Shown one piece after another: positions 8,213-16,065 of a stretch of DNA of 45,376 nucleotides. Source of the DNA: a virus. Location: the IMG/VR virus record IMGVR_UViG_3300027792_000031, positions 1 through 45,376 of that record; one strand, written 5' to 3'. The first letter of the stretch is position 1. Each line of letters opens with the position of its first letter. The notes under the pieces were generated by a model. It did not search any database, was not told the origin of the DNA, and saw only the letters and a program-made list of their open reading frames with translations. The translations under genes and the position numbers were made by a program.

Positions 8213-9772
8213 ATGGGTCACGCAGTTCCAACAATATCATTAACATTATCGGGAAATCTTCCACAAACAACAGAAATGATAAGACCAATATCAATAGGAA
8301 CTGGTAGTTGTAACTTCGATGATTGGATGACGAAAACTGGCGATTCATATTCACAGGTTAGTGATATAGAATCGGATGGCGATTCGTCTTATATCTATAT
8401 TTGCGGTCAATTAGCAACAAATAATAGTTTCTTAGATATGTTTGAAATGTCTGATGTTTCACTACCAGTTGGAAGTGTAGTTGATTATGTTAAAATAACA
8501 GCAATAGTTAAAAATTTAATACATTGGGAATGGACAGATGATGGAACTGGTGTGCCTTATGGAAATGTAGTCGATACAGATGGATATACAACATTTTGGT
8601 TATCAACAGACGATTGTAGCACAATAACATCATCACCTAGTTTACCATTGCAGTATCCAAATAGAAATCCATATTATCAGGATATGTTTGAAACTGAAAC
8701 AGATTGGTATGGTCATAATTATATATCAACATTATGCCCATCAACCGGATTGCCTTGGACAGAATCAGATATAAATTCATTGAATATCGGAATAAGCACT
8801 AGAACACACTCATCTTATGGTTATTATGCATCTGAATTTCCAATGGAAATATGCACCGCTAGTTCAAGATGGCTTAAAAGTGCGGGTGGAACAAATTCAG
8901 TAACAGTTATTCAAGATGATGACGATGCAACATATATGATGTATCCGCAAGATAACTCAGACCCAACTGGAAATAACTTATTATATACAATAAATGATGA
9001 TTCAGATGGAGATTGGGATTCACAACAAGCGAAGTGTAATTTAACTTACGTTGGAATTGAAATATGTGCAAGAGCATGTAAATCTGGTTCTGGTGCATCA
9101 ACAAAATTTAAAATAGTAATAAAAAATAATGGTAATTATTATTATTCACCAGAATATACAAGAACGTCAAGTTCATATACGAATAGTTGTTGGACATTAA
9201 CAGAAAGACCTTGGGATTCTCAACCTTGGGAACAAGAGGATTTCGACCCCGCAAACACAGAATTTGGTGTTGTTGTTACAGAAAGAGCAAGTGATGCATA
9301 TTTACGTCTTTCAGAATATAAATTAAGTTTTACAACATATTTTTCCACAAGTGAAGTTAGATGCACACAACTATTTGCAACAATAGTTTATAGTGAAGAA
9401 CCACCATGCCCATGTCTATTACCAAAACCAGTAGACATACGAGTAGACCAAGACTTAGAAACAATGGGATTGAACTTTTGGTCTGGTAATAGAGAGGTCT
9501 ACGGATTGGGTCGTTCATCAAAAAGAACGACACTATCTGGATTGATGTGGGATGGTTGCACTGATAGTGTAACCACATGTGAAGATTTAATAGAATGCAT
9601 AAGAAGTTTAGCAAAAAGGCAGCAACCTATTTCAATAGATGGTCTTAGATACGATGACCTCAATACCGATTATAATATTACAGCGTTCTCTTGGAGACAA
9701 GTATGTGAATGTCCGAATAATTATGAGTGGAGATTGGAATTAGAGTTTACTGATTCCACTTGCACGATATAG
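8213..9772 (+). CDS. Large cysteine-rich baseplate/distal tail protein
   Basis: A 519-residue, Ser/Thr/Asp-rich, beta-type protein with 18 cysteines, many in the last 130 residues (PCPC, GCTDSVTTCEDLIEC, CEC). The last 110 residues (LNFWSGNREV..., TTLSGLMWDGC, RQQPISIDGLRYDDL, YEWRLELEF) resemble the C-terminus of the following gene (IEFSGLKSTWDGIYIISNFS, FEYKITLKF), which suggests a shared baseplate-docking domain. The N-terminal 400 residues look like tandem sandwich domains. The position two genes after the tape measure fits a distal tail or hub protein. The high cysteine content is shared with the capsid and tube proteins. Confidence 0.5.
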   Translation: MGHAVPTISLTLSGNLPQTTEMIRPISIGTGSCNFDDWMTKTGDSYSQVSDIESDGDSSYIYICGQLATNNSFLDMFEMSDVSLPVGSVVDYVKITAIVKNLIHWEWTDDGTGVPYGNVVDTDGYTTFWLSTDDCSTITSSPSLPLQYPNRNPYYQDMFETETDWYGHNYISTLCPSTGLPWTESDINSLNIGISTRTHSSYGYYASEFPMEICTASSRWLKSAGGTNSVTVIQDDDDATYMMYPQDNSDPTGNNLLYTINDDSDGDWDSQQAKCNLTYVGIEICARACKSGSGASTKFKIVIKNNGNYYYSPEYTRTSSSYTNSCWTLTERPWDSQPWEQEDFDPANTEFGVVVTERASDAYLRLSEYKLSFTTYFSTSEVRCTQLFATIVYSEEPPCPCLLPKPVDIRVDQDLETMGLNFWSGNREVYGLGRSSKRTTLSGLMWDGCTDSVTTCEDLIECIRSLAKRQQPISIDGLRYDDLNTDYNITAFSWRQVCECPNNYEWRLELEFTDSTCTI

Positions 9773-9782
9773 GAAGATAACC

Positions 9783-10769
9783 ATGAGTGAAACACAATAT
9801 GAATATTATACAAACACATTCACAACAAATAATATGATACACGGTGTAAATCAAAGTGCAATGACATTTACAATAGGAACTGTTGGTCCAAATACAACAC
9901 ATAAGTTGACAAGCATAAAACTTCGTCTTGCAAAACAAGGAACTCTAACTGGAAATTTCACAATTTCAATATTTAATACTAGCGGTGGAAAACCAACTGG
10001 TTCTGCATTGACAACATTAACAATTGATGCAACCACACTAGGTAACGCAGCATGGATTGAATATACAATAGTTGATTCTCTTTTTTTAAGTTCATCTACA
10101 ATGTATGCAATTGTTGTTTCATATCCAAATGGTGATATAAGCAATTATGTTAGATGGTTTAGAACAACAGGTGGTTATGCAGGTGGTGCTGAATGCGATT
10201 CAGGTGATTCTGGTTCTACTTGGTCTATTGATACTCACGACCTTGGTTTTTATGAATATGGTCATGTTGAACATGCGGTATCATTGGGAGACACATTAGA
10301 TATTTCAGATGTTCTAGCAGCATCATTACCAACTGATGGGATAATGATTAGATATTCAAACATGTGCGGACTTCCTAAATCAGATGGGCATTACGATGAT
10401 TCAACACCAACAAATATTTATCATATTTATTTACATAGACCATATTACAGCAATGCAGATGGGAATTTATCACTTGATTCAACAAACTTATCTTTTAGAA
10501 GTGGAAATTACAAATCATATATTGACAGCATTAACGATGAAGAAATACACATTAGAGGATATGAAAATGTAGATGCTATGGTAAAGTTCAATATAATTTC
10601 GCAACTTGCAGATTACGGTGAGGAAATAGAATTTTCAGGGCTAAAATCAACATGGGATGGAATTTACATAATATCAAATTTTTCATACTCACCGATAGGA
10701 ATAGGAAAAACAACATCATCTGATGCGTTTGAATACAAGATAACATTAAAATTTGTGAGGGATTTATAA
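9783..10769 (+). CDS. Tail fibre/adhesin with choice-of-anchor-R-like N-terminal domain
   Basis: A 328-residue protein. Residues 20-150 (QSAMTFTIGTVGPNTTHKLT, LTGNFTISIFNTSGGKPTGS, WIEYTIVDSLFLSSSTMYAI) fit the beta-sandwich often labelled choice-of-anchor R, found in secreted and phage tail proteins. The C-terminal 70 residues share a pattern with the C-terminus of the preceding protein. RBS ggaag precedes the ATG. I infer a receptor-binding or fibre protein attached to the baseplate by its C-terminal domain. The family call is by eye. Confidence 0.55.
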   Translation: MSETQYEYYTNTFTTNNMIHGVNQSAMTFTIGTVGPNTTHKLTSIKLRLAKQGTLTGNFTISIFNTSGGKPTGSALTTLTIDATTLGNAAWIEYTIVDSLFLSSSTMYAIVVSYPNGDISNYVRWFRTTGGYAGGAECDSGDSGSTWSIDTHDLGFYEYGHVEHAVSLGDTLDISDVLAASLPTDGIMIRYSNMCGLPKSDGHYDDSTPTNIYHIYLHRPYYSNADGNLSLDSTNLSFRSGNYKSYIDSINDEEIHIRGYENVDAMVKFNIISQLADYGEEIEFSGLKSTWDGIYIISNFSYSPIGIGKTTSSDAFEYKITLKFVRDL

Positions 10770-11038
10770 TGAAAAAAGCAATGAAAAAATTAGATAAGGA
10801 TGATATGAAAGCATTAATGACAGCAATAAGACAATTTGCGAAAGAAACAAAAGATGACGAGATAGCAGCAGTATCATCAAAAATAACAAACAAAGACATA
10901 TTATTCTACTTTCTTGCACAGAATGCCTCACTAGAAACAAGAGTCACTAAGATAGAAACCACACAAAAACTTTCGATGTGGTTTATAGGTATAGCATTAG
11001 CGATAATATCGCTTTGCGTTGGTGTTCTCCAATGTTGA
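10769..11038 (+). CDS. Small XhlA-like membrane protein, possible lysis protein
   Basis: An 89-residue protein with a charged helical N-terminus (residues 1-65) and one C-terminal membrane helix (MWFIGIALAIISLCVGVL). The junction ETRVTKIETTQKLSMWFIG closely resembles the haemolysin XhlA family, which acts in cell lysis with holins in bacterial phages. Its ATG overlaps the stop of the fibre gene (TAATG). It is the first of a run of membrane proteins at the end of the tail operon. No endolysin is recognised nearby, so the lysis role is only inference. Confidence 0.55.
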   Translation: MKKAMKKLDKDDMKALMTAIRQFAKETKDDEIAAVSSKITNKDILFYFLAQNASLETRVTKIETTQKLSMWFIGIALAIISLCVGVLQC

Positions 11039-11328
11039 TATTAGACGTTGCAATATTATTCACAGAATTACTTGCTATATTTACTCTACTTAAAACAAGA
11101 AATTACTTATATAATAAAAAAGGATACATCGTAGGACCATATGAAAATACAATAGCATTAACTTCATTTTTTATTGGCTTACTAGGCATAGGAATTTACC
11201 TCAATGAGAGAGTGTTAATGTTGCTGTCACTACCATTTTTTGTTTACCTCATAGTGCCAGTAATATTTTTCTCATTGAAACAGTGGAAGGAATTTTTAGG
11301 ATTACTAAATGCATATCTAAGGAGATAA
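11032..11328 (+). CDS. Three-helix membrane protein, holin candidate
   Basis: Starting at the ATG at 11032, which overlaps the end of the previous gene, this encodes 98 residues with three hydrophobic segments (LDVAILFTELLAIFTLL; TIALTSFFIGLLGIGIYL; VLMLLSLPFFVYLIVPVIFF) and a basic C-terminus. A longer frame reaches back to 10978 but would overlap more of the upstream gene. Size, topology and position next to the XhlA-like gene suggest a holin or another membrane component, but no family was recognised. Confidence 0.6.
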   Translation: MLILDVAILFTELLAIFTLLKTRNYLYNKKGYIVGPYENTIALTSFFIGLLGIGIYLNERVLMLLSLPFFVYLIVPVIFFSLKQWKEFLGLLNAYLRR

Positions 11329-11335
11329 AAATATA

Positions 11336-11692
11336 ATGTTATCTGTTGATGACTTTGGGTGGTTGTCTCCAAATGGGGAATTTATTTATAGGAAACAACT
11401 ACATGCAAAAACAGCATATGATATATTTAAAAAATACTATCCGAAGGACTATCAGATATTCAACCAAATGTGGTATGATAAAAAATTTTGTGATTTACGT
11501 GAATATAAATATATGAACTTTAATGATTATCTATCAGAACAATTATTAAGAAAAGGTTGGATTTGCATTGAACAAAATGGTATCGTATTGTGTCTTTGCA
11601 TAGAACAAATAACACCACAACAACACTCATGTTTAAATATAAAAGATTTTAAAATAAGAGAAACACAATATTGGAAAAATAGAAAGAGGTAA
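11336..11692 (+). CDS. Hypothetical protein, phage type
   Basis: A 118-residue soluble protein beginning DDFGWLSPNGEFIYRKQLH, a pattern seen in small uncharacterised phage proteins. It contains four cysteines, three of them in WICIEQNGIVLCLCIEQI. RBS ggagataaa lies 8 nt before the ATG, 7 nt after the end of the membrane gene. Function unknown; expressed with the lysis-like cluster. Confidence 0.55.
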   Translation: MLSVDDFGWLSPNGEFIYRKQLHAKTAYDIFKKYYPKDYQIFNQMWYDKKFCDLREYKYMNFNDYLSEQLLRKGWICIEQNGIVLCLCIEQITPQQHSCLNIKDFKIRETQYWKNRKR

Positions 11693-11696
11693 AATT

Positions 11697-11879
11697 ATGA
11701 CAGAAGAAAATAAACTTTGGTGGAAAAGCAAAACCCTTTGGGTTAACATTATAGCGTTGGTCGCAATGATAATCCAAGCAAACTATGGTTTTATCGTTGC
11801 AGCAGAAGAACAAGCAGCGATAATTATAGTTGTAAACTTAATACTTCGTGCTATAACTAAAACAGGATTGGAAAAATAA
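11697..11879 (+). CDS. Small phage membrane protein, holin-like
   Basis: A 60-residue protein. After WWKSKTLWVNIIALVAMIIQ comes a second hydrophobic helix (AAIIIVVNLILRAI). The sequence pattern, W-K-S-K-T-x-W-x-N, a helix, then a short loop and a helix ending near TKTGL, is common among small phage membrane proteins in lysis cassettes. It follows the previous gene by 4 nt with RBS agaggtaa. Function is inferred, not shown. Confidence 0.65.
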   Translation: MTEENKLWWKSKTLWVNIIALVAMIIQANYGFIVAAEEQAAIIIVVNLILRAITKTGLEK

Positions 11880-11886
11880 GTTTAGC

Positions 11887-12138
11887 ATGAAAAAACCAAT
11901 TAAGTTTCAATGGCGTGGAAATCATCACGGTTATTATGGTGTTTTTCTGGTCGCTTTCGGTCTATTTAACTATTATATGGGCATAGACAATGGGCAGTTA
12001 AGCGATTTAAGCGGGTTGTGGTTGTCTGCTGCGGGTCTTGGTGCTTTGTGCATCATAGACGACATAATAGAACACAAAATAACGAGTGACACACCATTGA
12101 GAAAACTATATCGGTGGATTTATAAAATAAAAGAATAA
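11887..12138 (+). CDS. Two-helix membrane protein
   Basis: An 83-residue protein with N-terminal FQWRGNHHGYYGVFLVAF, a second hydrophobic segment (LWLSAAGLGALCIIDDII) and a charged cytoplasmic-like tail. The RGNHHGYYG start looks like that of small archaeal-virus membrane proteins, but I cannot name the family. It is the last gene of the plus-strand tail/lysis operon and is followed by a bidirectional hairpin. Confidence 0.55.
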   Translation: MKKPIKFQWRGNHHGYYGVFLVAFGLFNYYMGIDNGQLSDLSGLWLSAAGLGALCIIDDIIEHKITSDTPLRKLYRWIYKIKE

Positions 12139-12159
12139 AGGATGGGAGGAAATCATCCT
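12139..12159. terminator. Bidirectional terminator between convergent operons
   Basis: The inverted repeat AGGATG/CATCCT (6 bp, 9-nt loop) lies exactly between the stop of the plus-strand tail operon at 12138 and the stop of the minus-strand operon at 12160. Its position suits transcription stop from both sides. Confidence 0.55.
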
Positions 12160-12459
12160 CTATTCTGCGTTACTGTAAACTTCACCGTTCTCTTTTTTCT
12201 TTTTATCTTCATACGGTGCAATCATTCTTCGGTATAATTCCTGTTTGCAGCACTCTAACGCACCGATAATCTCATTGTATCGTGCATAGTTTGCATCATC
12301 TATCTGCCTGTCTATAATCCAGGTTATCAGGTAATTCAAATCTCCGGCACTTAGTTTATTTAGGTCTGCACACAGTTTAAATGGTAGTTGAACTGCCTTG
12401 AATTTTTTTCTATTTTCTACGGTTATGTATGGTATTTTATCACCCCGTTCCTTCCCCAT
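12160..12459 (-). CDS. DUF6899-like small phage protein
   Basis: A 99-residue protein. The blocks IPYITVENRKKF, DLNYLITWIIDRQI, ARYNEIIGALECCKQELYRR and APYEDKKKKENGEVY match a widespread small phage family (DUF6899) of unknown function, often encoded near nucleotide metabolism genes. Here it is directly downstream of a MazG-like gene, overlapping it by 20 nt, which suggests coupled expression. It is the last gene of the minus operon. Confidence 0.7.
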   Translation of the reverse strand: MGKERGDKIPYITVENRKKFKAVQLPFKLCADLNKLSAGDLNYLITWIIDRQIDDANYARYNEIIGALECCKQELYRRMIAPYEDKKKKENGEVYSNAE

Positions 12460-12727
12460 ATTTTACAAGTTGGTGTAATCTCGCAAGTTTCATCTGTTTA
12501 ATTGTTTCCACTTTATCATCACCGTATATCACCCGTAACTGCGATAGCATTATCTCAACGTCTGCTATTTCTTCTATAATATCAGCATCGGTTGTTCCGT
12601 TATGATGTCTATTTCGTTTCATAATCGCTTGAATCAACTCTGCACATTCCTCTATTGCCATACCAATCTGTGCGTTTTCACCCCAAAGGTTTAATGCTCT
12701 ACGATAAATAGATTTTTCATCTGTCAT
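12440..12727 (-). CDS. MazG-like nucleotide pyrophosphohydrolase
   Basis: A 95-residue all-alpha NTP pyrophosphohydrolase of MazG type. The metal-binding motif is visible as IEECAELIQAI (ExxxE) and, about 25 residues on, EEIADVEIML (ExxD). MazG proteins hydrolyse NTPs or alarmones to monophosphate and pyrophosphate; phage versions are thought to adjust nucleotide pools or host stress signalling. A strong RBS (aaggaggtaaaat) precedes the ATG. The domain is the short single-domain phage form. Confidence 0.8.
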   Translation of the reverse strand: MTDEKSIYRRALNLWGENAQIGMAIEECAELIQAIMKRNRHHNGTTDADIIEEIADVEIMLSQLRVIYGDDKVETIKQMKLARLHQLVKYGEGTG

Positions 12728-12738
12728 ATTTTACCTCC

Positions 12739-12843
12739 TTAATTATAATCAAGATAACCTAATATTTTTTTCATTGTGTAATAATTAACTTCTTTTTCGT
12801 ATTCAACTTGCCCATCTTCTATTACAGCAATGGTATAAACCAT
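12739..12843 (-). CDS. 34-residue hypothetical protein
   Basis: A short gene encoding MVYTIAVIEDGQVEYEKEVN followed by a helical end rich in Tyr and Lys. RBS gaggaag lies 6 nt before the ATG, and the coding frame lies between two real genes with only 2 and 11 nt spacing, which supports translation. The sequence looks like a small beta-hairpin-helix protein. Function unknown. Confidence 0.55.
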   Translation of the reverse strand: MVYTIAVIEDGQVEYEKEVNYYTMKKILGYLDYN

Positions 12844-12845
12844 AA

Positions 12846-13220
12846 TTACTTCCTCTTTAACATTTTTAATTCGAACTCCAATGCTTTTTCTTCCTCTTTA
12901 CAGTGAAACGTATAGTGGCACAGTTCGTGATAAACAACACCAACCCAAGATGAGGCAGTTCCCTCGTAATTATATGGGTATAGTAAATCTATGTTTCCAG
13001 ATGGGTAACACAAACCAACACACTTTTCTTTACCGAATGTTCTCCGAAAACGTATTCTGTTTGGTTTTGTAACGTGGTAGAAATCACAGAATATTATAAC
13101 AGCGTGATTGAACTTAGTGTAATCAAGGATAACCTTGTATTCTTTGTTTTCATTATAAAAACTTTCTAATAATCTATACATCCTTTTACACTTCGTTAGT
13201 GATGGTAGAAGCATCCTCAT
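12846..13220 (-). CDS. HExxH putative metallopeptidase, family member A
   Basis: A 124-residue protein with a zinc-peptidase-type motif HELCH (residues 98-102), followed after 13 residues by F-E (116-117). A beta-rich region precedes it (RIRFRRTFGKEKCVGL, GNIDLLYP), as in SprT-like and ImmA-like peptidases. Four other small proteins in this window share HExxH plus an F-D at nearly the same distance. The first His and Glu and the second His would bind zinc and activate water; the later acidic residue is a candidate third ligand. Substrate unknown; SprT-like or ImmA-like activity is the closest guess. Confidence 0.7.
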   Translation of the reverse strand: MRMLLPSLTKCKRMYRLLESFYNENKEYKVILDYTKFNHAVIIFCDFYHVTKPNRIRFRRTFGKEKCVGLCYPSGNIDLLYPYNYEGTASSWVGVVYHELCHYTFHCKEEEKALEFELKMLKRK

Positions 13221-13675
13221 TTCTTTTTCCTCCGTTTTAATGATTCCAGTTCTTTCATAATAAGTCTATTGTGTTCTTGAATTTCTTTTAGCATTGCCCA
13301 GGTCATGTATCTACTAACACTGTTCTTATCCTCGTATTCTTTCTCACTTCTTGCAAGTTTAAACACACGATATGAAAGAACACCCATTGCGACACAAGAA
13401 AATAGATAAATACCAACAAGTGGCAACGATAGAGACATAGGCAAACCAACCTGTGCAAGAACGAGAGGAAATAGTGCTGCAAGATAGATGAAATCCTTAA
13501 ACATGCCAATGTAATAACCACCCTCACCGTAGTATGTCCTTCCCATTGTGAAAATATCCCTTGCTCGTTTTAATCCGAATCTTGATGATGATGTTGATTT
13601 ATTTACATCTAATCCATCTGAATACTTCGAAAGGTCACGGAAGTATTTGTGATAAGGATATTTCTTTTCTGTCAT
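13217..13675 (-). CDS. Two-helix membrane protein with basic ends
   Basis: Starting at the ATG at 13675, which forms an ATGA overlap with the upstream stop, this encodes 152 residues. Residues 1-65 are basic and polar, two hydrophobic helices follow (DFIYLAALFPLVLAQVGLP; LPLVGIYLFSCVAMGVLSY), and the C-terminal 50 residues form a charged helix ending in KRRKKK. A frame extension to 13726 is possible but would overlap the upstream gene by 55 nt. No family was recognised; an inner-membrane role during early infection is possible. Confidence 0.6.
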   Translation of the reverse strand: MTEKKYPYHKYFRDLSKYSDGLDVNKSTSSSRFGLKRARDIFTMGRTYYGEGGYYIGMFKDFIYLAALFPLVLAQVGLPMSLSLPLVGIYLFSCVAMGVLSYRVFKLARSEKEYEDKNSVSRYMTWAMLKEIQEHNRLIMKELESLKRRKKK

Positions 13676-13908
13676 GCTATCCAAACTCTTTTTTTTCCTT
13701 CTTTTTTTGTGTGTATGTAAACCCATCCTTTTTCACGTAAATCTAACTCTGGTTTTTCATACTTTAATTTTTCCATCTCTTTTGCTATCTCGGTCCAATC
13801 TCGGTGTTCATTTCCAAAACAGGTAAACGGGAATAACTTCTCACCACGATTGAGAATAGGACTACCCGCAATGCAATCATACGGACTTGGTTTTCTTTTT
13901 GTAACCAT
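13672..13908 (-). CDS. Hypothetical protein, 78 residues
   Basis: A basic, soluble protein (MVTKRKPSPYDCIAGSPILN at the start; later GWVYIHTKKEGKKRVW). It overlaps the upstream deoxyribosyltransferase-like gene by 32 nt and the downstream membrane gene by 4 nt, so it is translationally coupled in both directions. The central WTEIAKEMEKLKYEKPELDL is helical. No family was recognised. Confidence 0.55.
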   Translation of the reverse strand: MVTKRKPSPYDCIAGSPILNRGEKLFPFTCFGNEHRDWTEIAKEMEKLKYEKPELDLREKGWVYIHTKKEGKKRVWIA

Positions 13909-14344
13909 TTTTATCCAACCATCTTATAAACTCATCTAATGTTTTGAACCGATAGTCTGCGTAAACACGAATCCAGGGATGCTCTGAATATTTTTCACTA
14001 ATGACAAATACAAGTTTTCCAGTTTTATGTGCGTGTGATATTTCAAATGCAGTTCCTAGACTTGGTTCGTGGATGATGGTAAGTAAACCATCTCTATTGT
14101 CTATATTCGAAAGGTCACGGTAGACGAGTTCCTCACAATCTGCCTGTGTTCGTTTAAATGAAGTGGTGTCTCTCGAACTCTTAGATAGTATTAATCGTCT
14201 GTCTTTTCTGCTCATTAAATCAAAAAATGGATTAAGTAGATTAAGGTTATACTCTCGTTCTAAGTTCAACTCCAATACTCTAAATTCGTGTCTCCTATCG
14301 AAACTATGTGCAAGATAGAGGTCTAACATCTTTTTTTCTTTCAT
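13877..14344 (-). CDS. Nucleoside 2-deoxyribosyltransferase-like protein
   Basis: A 155-residue protein with the Rossmann-like features of the NDT family: LYLAHSFDRR at the N-terminus, NLLNPFFD, VYRDLSNIDNRDGLLTIIHE, then SLGTAFEISHAHKTGKLVFVIS, where the Glu in GTAFEIS matches the catalytic Glu. Family members exchange or hydrolyse the N-glycosidic bond of deoxynucleosides or of nucleotides. In a virus this would salvage or degrade host nucleotides, consistent with the MazG gene in the same operon. The exact substrate cannot be read from sequence; a sirtuin-linked NAD-related use is less likely. Confidence 0.7.
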   Translation of the reverse strand: MKEKKMLDLYLAHSFDRRHEFRVLELNLEREYNLNLLNPFFDLMSRKDRRLILSKSSRDTTSFKRTQADCEELVYRDLSNIDNRDGLLTIIHEPSLGTAFEISHAHKTGKLVFVISEKYSEHPWIRVYADYRFKTLDEFIRWLDKNGYKKKTKSV

Positions 14345-14601
14345 CGTTTAAATCCCCCGATTCGATTGAATATGTAAATGTTGATAGCCAGTTGAACGAT
14401 AGCGACAGTTAATGCAAACGGAAGCGATAGCAACGAATAGGCGATTATAACCAAAACAAGTGAAAATATTTTCAATCTAAAGTGCCACTTTGAAAACCCA
14501 TTGGTTGCACACTTTTTAAGTTTGTGTAACTTGAGTGCTTGACGAATATCTGCTAAGACGAATCCAAGACTTGCTATCGTTAAAATTAAATCTTCAATCA
14601 C
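14341..14601 (-). CDS. Three-helix membrane protein, SemiSWEET/PQ-loop-like
   Basis: An 86-residue protein with three hydrophobic segments (LILTIASLGFVLADIRQAL; FSLVLVIIAYSLLSLPF; LTVAIVQLAINIYIFNRI). The arrangement, with D-I-R-Q at the end of helix 1, then KLKKCATNGFSKW before helix 2, resembles SemiSWEET/PQ-loop transporters (usually PQ-x-K...T/S-x-G-x-S). The canonical Pro is absent, so transport is uncertain. The ATG overlaps the downstream end of the cysteine synthase gene by 4 nt, which may point to a linked metabolic role. Confidence 0.5.
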   Translation of the reverse strand: MIEDLILTIASLGFVLADIRQALKLHKLKKCATNGFSKWHFRLKIFSLVLVIIAYSLLSLPFALTVAIVQLAINIYIFNRIGGFKR

Positions 14602-15440
14602 AGGTATCTCTCCCCTCTATCTGGAAAAATAACAACGATATTTACTTTTTTGTTTTTAGGTTGTAGTTTTGCAATATATAACGCAGCACACATTGCAGCA
14701 CCACTACTCGGACCTGCCAATATTCCTTCTTTTAATGAAAGGTCTTTAATCGTGCTGTTGGTTTCTGCGTTGTTCACGCAAATTGCCTGTTCTATTTCCC
14801 TTCGGTCAAATATCTTTGGTCTGCGTTGTATTTCCAAATTTTTCAATCCTTCTATTCTACTTTTTGGGTCTGGCATCACACCGTATATTGACCAACCGAG
14901 AGGTTTTAATCTTTTACTGCAACCCATTATAGTTCCTGTCGTTCCCATTGCACAGACTAAAATATTAATTTCTGCATCGTAACCAGTAATATCCGCATCT
15001 ATTTCTTTTGCTGTTGTCTGATAGTGACACTCGATACTTTCTTCATTGTCATACTGATTAAGCCACACGTAATTTGATTTTACAGACATTCCCTCAACAA
15101 AAGCGATGCAATCATCAATAGTTCCATCAATTATTTCAACTGTCGCACCGAATGCTTTCATTATCTTAATCTTTTGTTTTGCAGTTGACTTTGGAACTAG
15201 GAGTTTACATTTAAAACCGTATTTTACCGCAGCAATAGCCAATCCTATGCCCGTATTTCCAGATGTTGCCTCAATAATGGTATCGTCTTTCGTTAAATAA
15301 CCTTTTTCAATTGAAGTTTTAACCAACCAATCGCCAACTCGGTCTTTAATAGAACCACCAATAGAGCAACCTTCAAGTTTAGCAAAGAATCTTATATTTT
15401 CTGTTTCGTATGTTTTTAATCTCACCATTGGTGTTTCCAT
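14598..15440 (-). CDS. cysK: Cysteine synthase (O-acetylserine sulfhydrylase family)
   Basis: A 280-residue PLP enzyme of fold type II. The PLP lysine is K32 in SIGGSIKDR, the substrate loop is TSGNTG (59-64), the phosphate loop is GTTGTIMG, and the PLP pyridine contact is in GPSSGAA near the end. It lacks the C-terminal extension of larger homologues and so is somewhat shorter than bacterial CysK. The reaction is O-acetylserine plus sulfide to cysteine; archaeal relatives may use O-phosphoserine. It lies in an early-type minus operon and is a host-metabolism gene carried by the virus. A serine-acetyltransferase-like gene lies at 29587, so both steps of cysteine synthesis may be present. Confidence 0.9.
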   Translation of the reverse strand: METPMVRLKTYETENIRFFAKLEGCSIGGSIKDRVGDWLVKTSIEKGYLTKDDTIIEATSGNTGIGLAIAAVKYGFKCKLLVPKSTAKQKIKIMKAFGATVEIIDGTIDDCIAFVEGMSVKSNYVWLNQYDNEESIECHYQTTAKEIDADITGYDAEINILVCAMGTTGTIMGCSKRLKPLGWSIYGVMPDPKSRIEGLKNLEIQRRPKIFDRREIEQAICVNNAETNSTIKDLSLKEGILAGPSSGAAMCAALYIAKLQPKNKKVNIVVIFPDRGERYL

Positions 15441-15446
15441 TTTATT

Positions 15447-15689
15447 TCACCCAATCAATACACTTTCACCATCGTTGCATACGTTTTTATTGCAATCATC
15501 GAAGATTGAATATTTTGTAATCCTTTTAAACTGACAGTATTTGATAATATCATTAAGTTCTTTCTGTTTAATGAACTCAATGTGTTTTTCATCTTTATCA
15601 TCCCACCACCATATTTTCCAGTTTCTATATTCCGTTGCACTCTTTCCGCTATTACTAGCGAAGTTTTTTTCATCCAATGTGATTGACAT
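15447..15689 (-). CDS. Hypothetical protein, 80 residues
   Basis: A soluble protein with KIWWWDDKDEKHIEFIKQ in the middle and three cysteines near the C-terminus (CNKNVCNDGESV and an earlier KYCQFK). It lies directly upstream of the cysteine synthase gene with 6 nt between them. No RBS decides the start clearly. No family was recognised; the acidic, tryptophan-rich centre is unusual for the operon. Confidence 0.5.
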   Translation of the reverse strand: MSITLDEKNFASNSGKSATEYRNWKIWWWDDKDEKHIEFIKQKELNDIIKYCQFKRITKYSIFDDCNKNVCNDGESVLIG

Positions 15690-15720
15690 AGTAAACCTGA
15701 ATTAAAGAATAAAGAAGTGG

Positions 15721-16065
15721 TTAACGGTCCACTTCAACTTTAAATTTGTAAGCATCCTTGCCCTTACCAGTTCGATACATTCCAAGGTATGTGATTCGTA
15801 TTAAGTCACCTTCTTTTACTTGTGGAACATCTTTAGTTCCGTATCCCATTTGTTCGTTCAAAGCGGTCTTTCCTGTAATGACTAGAGGTTTATCGACACC
15901 TTTCACTTGCAATTGGTAGACTTTTTTGTATATTGTTGAATCGGTTACTTTGAGAAGGATTCCTTCAACTGATTTGCCTTCCTCGACAATATAGGAGTTT
16001 TGTTTTGCTTTTTCTTTGCCGAATGCTACAAAAATAATTTCCTCTCGTTGCTCGGTAAACGCCAT
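15721..16065 (-). CDS. OB-fold-like protein, candidate single-stranded DNA-binding protein
   Basis: A 114-residue protein of beta type. The blocks KSVEGILLKVTDSTIYKKVY, VDKPLVITGKTALNEQMGY and VKEGDLIRITYLG have the pattern of small phage OB-fold proteins (a nucleic acid or translation-factor-like barrel with a conserved V-G-D-x-V-x-I-x-Y-x-G strand). It sits next to a resolvase and a PrimPol in the same operon, which fits a role in replication or recombination. It has no acidic C-terminal tail of the bacterial SSB kind, so the call is moderate. Confidence 0.6.
   Translation of the reverse strand: MAFTEQREEIIFVAFGKEKAKQNSYIVEEGKSVEGILLKVTDSTIYKKVYQLQVKGVDKPLVITGKTALNEQMGYGTKDVPQVKEGDLIRITYLGMYRTGKGKDAYKFKVEVDR

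Noticed and set aside
13877-14344. Toxin or antitoxin role for the deoxyribosyltransferase-like protein
   Set aside because: The catalytic pattern fits NDT-type enzymes and no partner antitoxin gene is next to it; nucleotide metabolism with MazG is simpler.
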